Shown: piece by piece, positions 59,560-64,000 of the stretch | Layout of the letters: each line of letters begins with the position of its first letter | Numbering within the stretch: the stretch's first letter is position 1 | Assembly: GCA_004794785.1 (NCBI GenBank) | Contig: SJOL01008870.1 | Coordinates: forward strand, 71,341-135,340 | Origin: Opisthorchis felineus | Taxonomy: Eukaryota > Platyhelminthes > Trematoda > Opisthorchiida > Opisthorchiidae | DNA: 64,000 nucleotides | Direction of reading: 5' to 3' | Translations under genes and position numbers: made by a program | Notes under the pieces: model-generated | The model's database searches: none | What the model was told of the DNA's origin: nothing | Seen by the model: only the letters and a program-made list of their open reading frames with translations

Positions 59560-62239
59560 TCTTTCTATATCTTGACTATCTTACAACCTCCCACTTGATT
59601 GTCATTCAGAACCGTACAGAGGGCTGTTTATGAAGATTCCACCTTCAACCTTGGACCTCATTTCAACCCATTGTTGTGCACAATTAAACCGCCAGTATAA
59701 TTATGTATCTCTAAATCTCATACGATTTTGAGATCAAAAGCAAATTTGGGATGTATATATGGAAATATTGTGACGGACTTTAGAGCCGAGACACAAATGG
59801 TAGTAGTTGCTATATACAACTGTCCACAGAACTTGCTTCGTGTGAGACAATAACAACAAACCGAAAATTAGGCCACCCACAGAAGAAAGCCCTACTAAAT
59901 CTTACAACTTGTCACCAGGTGGACTAAAATGTAAGTGGGTAAACGTCCAGTTATCCTTAGGAGAAGGAACACTCGGCTTCCCATCTTGGTGATCGCCGGA
60001 CAACAATCACTCACAACAGTTTTGATTTTTGTCCTCTTTCTAGAGTTTATAGCTGTATATTGATGCTTGCAATTTATAAGCACATTGTCACATTGGTATA
60101 CAACATCCACTGCCAACATCAATAACGTTAACGCGTTTTGTTGAAGTGTGCGGTTCGTCAACTTTTAGATAATTTCTGCAGAAAGTGAATAGAAGCGGTG
60201 ACAAAACACCTTCATCCACCCCAACGTAGTTGGAAAGGGACTTATATATATATGGTGTGGTCGTCAGTTGTGTTGCGCGCCATGAACGCCCAACGACTGG
60301 TTATTCGACGATAATGGATACATAGAGCCTGCGTAAACACAAAAACATAAAAAGCACATCAGCCGGAGCCCAACTAGCCAGACATAGCAGTTTACAACTT
60401 CCTACAGATACCAACAGCAACCCGTTTTCGTCCTTCGTGCAAATTGAGGTCAAGGTCAGATAGGATGGTTGTTTTGTGTCTGTGTGTGTGACTCCGCAGA
60501 GGCAGAAAGTTTTCCACTCACGAAGTTTAGCGTCTCATTAGTAGGGGAGTAAATTTTAGTGAACTGGCGTACAAAATCTATCCCCCAATAATTTTTAGGT
60601 ATAGATTTCTCATTACGGGAAAATGTTATTTACAGTGGGAAAAAATTAAGACTAGATGAAACCTTTTTCTTATTACGAGGGATGTATTGGATAGAAGATT
60701 CTTCCAAAGAGGGAACGCTGTATTAAATTTGATCCGAAACCTCACAGTTTCCTAACTGCCCCTGAAAAACTTCCGGCCGCTTCAAAGTAACGAAGCTGCA
60801 TTAGAGAAACGGCTACATACTTGATAGCATTCCCTGGGATGACATATGAGTTCAACTGATTTCGTTACAGCCTTTCCACCTCACAACTATATTTAGCGCC
60901 TTCACTGATAATTCCCCGGATCACGTTTATCCATTTTATTATCACAGATCAAAATTCCAAATCACGAGAATTTTTATTTAGTTGCGCACTTGTCGGCAGA
61001 CGTAAAAGATGCTCCTTTTGCTAAAAAAACATTTATCAACCGAGCGTAACATACAGTCGTCGATTTACTGGAACCACCTGAATAAGTCCACGAAGACTGA
61101 GTATTTTACTTTTAAACTCTACGCGACTACAGGTTTGGATCGTGAATTCTGATGAATAAGGTCTCTGAGATAAAAACATTTTAGGGGTTCTGGTGGAAAC
61201 ATCCCAAATTAACCCATCGGATGAGTCCGTTACCATGCCCGACAGCTCGAGCAGCTTGGTCCGGCCTAGCTGATTTCGTCAAGTTTATCTACTACCGTGG
61301 ATTCTACTGGCAGCAGTATTGTAACTAGTCTGCTATGTCTGTGGAGACAAACAGATATAAAATCGGCGGTGTTTATCAGAGAGTTCAGTTAAATCCCAAC
61401 CACAGTGGATCTCCAGAGCACAACTACAACGGAGTCCAAATTGTTTGGAATCAGACTGGCGTCCAGTATGTTCAAATTCCGAAAAAATTGAGCCAACTAA
61501 CCTCCATTTTTGCTTCGTAGCTAGAGTGACTGATATGGATTCTGCATTGGTTTCCGGATAACGTGATGTAATCACGGATAGATAAGCGCACCAAAGTGAG
61601 TTACTGTTGCTGGGCATAGCTACAAAGTGCAAACATAGCAGGCGTTTGGAGAACACGCTACACTTCGGAGTCAGCATCCAAAAACGACGAAAGTACTTTA
61701 GGCGCATCTTGCTGACACGACCAAAATCAAACCACGTGATTGAAATGAGTGGCAAATGTATTTGATGGATATTGTGTTCCGTAAGTGAAACCAACCTACG
61801 CTGAAAAGCAGAGACCTATTGTACAGCTGCATCACCCTTATTGGGAATCATCAACAGTGCGCATCTCACGAAACTCCAGAGAGTCCCTAACTCGCAAACT
61901 ACCAGCCAGTAGTCTGAACACTAAACAGTTCTGCCACGAGCAGCCGAACCTATTTTTACGAACTCACCCTCCCTATACTAACTAAAAGATAAGAGACTGG
62001 GTTCTTGTCGACTGCTCCACTTGAGGGGGACGTTCCTACCCGGGGCATATCTTGGCAACTCTCAAAGATGTCATTCATGGAGTACTTTCATTCGGGGACT
62101 GCAAGGTGGGTCGATAATTAGTTCAAATTTGTGTAGACAGAGATGAGATGCAAGATGTCACATTTCTTCCTATATCTTTGTAATGGAGTGCACATGCTTA
62201 CATGCATGCTTGTTTTTACCAAGGTTTAGAAATGCTAAC
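59560..62239. other. Gene-free stretch, nothing recognised
   Basis: The longest frame is 153 codons (61333-61794, minus), with no domain I recognise and an overlapping frame on the other strand. A short TA run lies at about 60242-60253. Confidence 0.4.
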
Positions 62240-62425
62240 GAGCTTGACATAGCTCAGTGGTTAAGGTACCGGCTTATGGACCGGAAGGTCCGTGGTCAGA
62301 ACCCAACATCAACATCTCGACTGTTCCTATCTAGGCTTTGGCAACCTGGCAGTATCCCAGCCCTCATGCTTCCTTCCGTTGGCATGGTAGCTAGGCACGA
62401 AAGGGTGCTACAGCTGAACGAGCAA
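62240..62425 (+). mobile_element. tRNA-derived SINE, older copy
   Basis: Same family as 56374-56570: A box TAGCTCAGTGG (62250-62260), a B box with one change, GGTCAGAACCC (62294-62304), and the body words GCAACCTGGCAGTATCCCAG and GGTGCTACAGCTGAACGA. The probable target duplication is TAGAAATGCTAAC (62227-62239) and TAGAAAACCTAAC (62426-62438), 11 of 13 identical, so this copy is older. Confidence 0.85.
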
Positions 62426-62844
62426 TAGAAAACCTAACCAAAAGATGAAGTTTAGGAGAAAACGCCAGGAGTTTGCATTTTTCATGAGGACAGCAATCGG
62501 CGTCTGAACTAATCAGGTAGGTGGCAGCGGCTTCCCAGATTTCCCTAAGTATAAGTGTCCAAACCCCCAAGTAAAGAAGTTCACAGACAAACCTGGACAC
62601 TGCAACTGACTATATGAGGAATCGTTTGTTGCTGTTTTTCGAGCCACTTTACTGATTGCGCTGATATTATCTAGCACTTATTTGGTCACCTGTATATTTC
62701 GAATGCATATGGCTACACACTGCAATATAAACCGTTTCGAGCCGAGACAAACTGAGTATAAACGAACGACTGCTTGAATTTTTGATACGAAGCAGCCGGT
62801 TGTGACTGAGTATCGGTTTGCCTTCGATTCATCTAAATAAGGGG
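62426..62844. other. Short gene-free spacer
   Basis: Nothing recognised between the SINE and the family C hammerhead segment. Confidence 0.4.
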
Positions 62845-62950
62845 ATAGCAAAACTCGGGGACTGCGCCTACCTGATGAGCCCCAAGAAGGGCGAAACCGG
62901 TCGTGGGCTGTCGAAGAATTTTCAGCAAACTTATGAGTAGTACATTACGA
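62845..62950 (+). repeat. Family C segment carrying an intact ribozyme
   Basis: Shares GCAAAACTCGGGGACTGCGC, the full hammerhead, and then GTCGAAGAATTTTCAGC and ATGAGTAGTACATTA with the copies at 29516 and 47983. Beyond these about 105 bp the flanks differ from the 312-bp monomer, so this is either a different subfamily or a fragment inserted elsewhere. Confidence 0.7.
62866..62908 (+). ncRNA. Hammerhead ribozyme with intact core
   Basis: Stem I is GCCTAC (62866-62871) with GTGGGC (62903-62908), 6 bp including one wobble. The core is CTGATGA (62872-62878). Stem II is GCCC (62879-62882) with GGGC (62889-62892) and loop CAAGAA. GAAA lies at 62893-62896. Stem III is the loopless palindrome ACCGGT (62896-62901), and the predicted cleavage falls after C62902 in GTC. 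Every invariant nucleotide is present. The very short stem III is known from newt satellite, schistosome and PLE hammerheads, which cleave best as dimers, so slow single-unit activity is expected. Confidence 0.85.
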
Positions 62951-64000
62951 ATAGCAAACAAGTACTGTTTTTTCTGTGTGATCTGCAGGCAAGTTACAAT
63001 ACCATATATGTGTATATGTATGTATATCTAGTGTTGTTACTCGAGAACCACACAAAAAACGGTTATCATCTGCCAGCACATTATTCTTGTGACGTCTCCA
63101 GGTTTATTCGAACGTTTGCTTCACCTGTTAATCACTACAAACCATGTCTACAAGAAACGTCCGAATCCAATGCGCGTAAATAAACTGGATGTGACGTTTA
63201 ATTCACATGGCTTCTTATGGACAATATCACAATCCACGCTCTACAGATTCATCGTTTGGGAATCGTTAGTTTTACATACATGCGGATAAGCACAATACAT
63301 GCATCCAGCTCAACAGCAGTTGATGTCCACATGCACACCACTTAAATATCTTAAGTCTTTGGTGTCTACGTCTGTGCAAAAAGACGAAAGGCAGGAATTT
63401 TCTTCGATACACTGAAAAATGTGTTGTCTGTGGATCCTTTCACAGTTGTCGTTATTCACAAAATGGGTTTGGGAGAATAATGGAAATGACGAGTTTACCC
63501 CAAATCTCCAATCTGAGCTGCAAGCAACATAAACATTTGTCAAAAAAATTATTTGTCCTTTTCAAGCCTTTTTGATGGATTACTGTTGTCGGTAAGGTGT
63601 TTAGAAACAAAAGATTCCCGTTACACTATGAAACTACTGTAGCAGGAATCCAGGAAAATGTGGCTCATCTCTGGTTTTGTATTTCATTCACCTTTACGAA
63701 AATTATTATCAGGATGACTGATGAGTTAAATTCATCATACGTTTCGTTGCAGACAAATTTGGCTTGTCCAACCCCATCGACTCCTAATTGTCCTGGACTT
63801 CATCTCATCATAAATGAATGACTGAAGCACACACTTATCTACCTATTGCAGATGTCTTAAGTTCACCCTGTCTGAAGTAAAAACTGATGGATTTCGTAGA
63901 AATACGAGTAGAATACCTATCACATGTTTTCAGTATTTGAATCCTGAAAGTGAATCAGTTTATGTTTGATACCACGTGGTCTACTAGTTTTGCGCTTTAT
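62951..64000. other. Gene-free stretch, nothing recognised
   Basis: Frames of 66-77 codons have no known domain. A TA/TG-rich patch lies near 63000-63030. Confidence 0.4.

Noticed and set aside
61333..61794. 153-codon minus-strand frame
   Set aside because: No recognisable motif, and an overlapping frame on the other strand; length is compatible with chance in 64 kb.

Overview
The window looks like animal nuclear DNA from a parasitic flatworm. A diphyllobothriid tapeworm of the Spirometra type, or a trematode, is the most likely source; this is inferred from the repeat content and not proven. There is no operon-like gene layout. The longest gap-free open frame is about 200 codons, and every frame that resembles a known protein is a decayed retroelement. 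I found no host protein gene, rRNA gene or functional tRNA gene. The region is best read as intergenic or long-intron sequence filled with old transposable elements.

Layout. 1-3.1 kb: nothing recognised. 3.1-3.7 kb: two copies of a hammerhead-like repeat (family D) and a hammerhead SINE. 6.2-7.5 kb: an RTE-type LINE corpse on the minus strand, followed at 7.5-8.3 kb by an inverted pair of hammerhead SINEs and a direct repeat. 10.8-11.7 kb: a Penelope-like element (PLE) corpse ending at a TA microsatellite and a 93-N gap. 14.8-17.1 kb: a second RTE-type LINE with both endonuclease and reverse transcriptase remnants. 20.5 kb: another hammerhead SINE. 21.8 kb: family D. 28.3-29.2 kb: a second PLE with reverse transcriptase and GIY-YIG-region remnants. 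29.5-29.8 kb: a complete 312-bp monomer of a hammerhead repeat (family C). 34.53-34.77 kb: a near-perfect 243-bp palindrome made of two inverted family D copies. 38.0-38.3 kb: a third PLE scrap and a family C scrap. 48.0-48.8 kb: two more family C monomers in opposite orientation. 56.4 and 62.2 kb: two tRNA-derived SINEs with target-site duplications. 59.2 kb: family D next to a CR1/jockey-like scrap. 62.87 kb: a hammerhead ribozyme with an intact core.

The main finding is a set of short repeats that carry hammerhead ribozymes, in three families, in the same 64 kb as three PLE corpses. (1) SINEs with a tRNA-like promoter and a hammerhead, the design known from schistosome Sm-alpha. (2) Family C, a ~310-bp monomer. 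Its three near-complete copies here each start and stop at a different point of the monomer, with the same short word at both ends, as expected if they derive from circular or tandem RNA; this resembles retrozymes. (3) Family D, with a CTGATGA-hairpin-GAAAC layout, one pair of which forms the palindrome. PLEs elsewhere are known to carry hammerheads, and retrozymes are thought to borrow a retroelement enzyme, so the PLE or RTE enzymes are plausible mobilisers. All PLE and LINE copies here are broken, so any mobilisation would depend on copies elsewhere in the genome.

Limits: element boundaries were placed by eye, and ribozyme structures were folded by hand.
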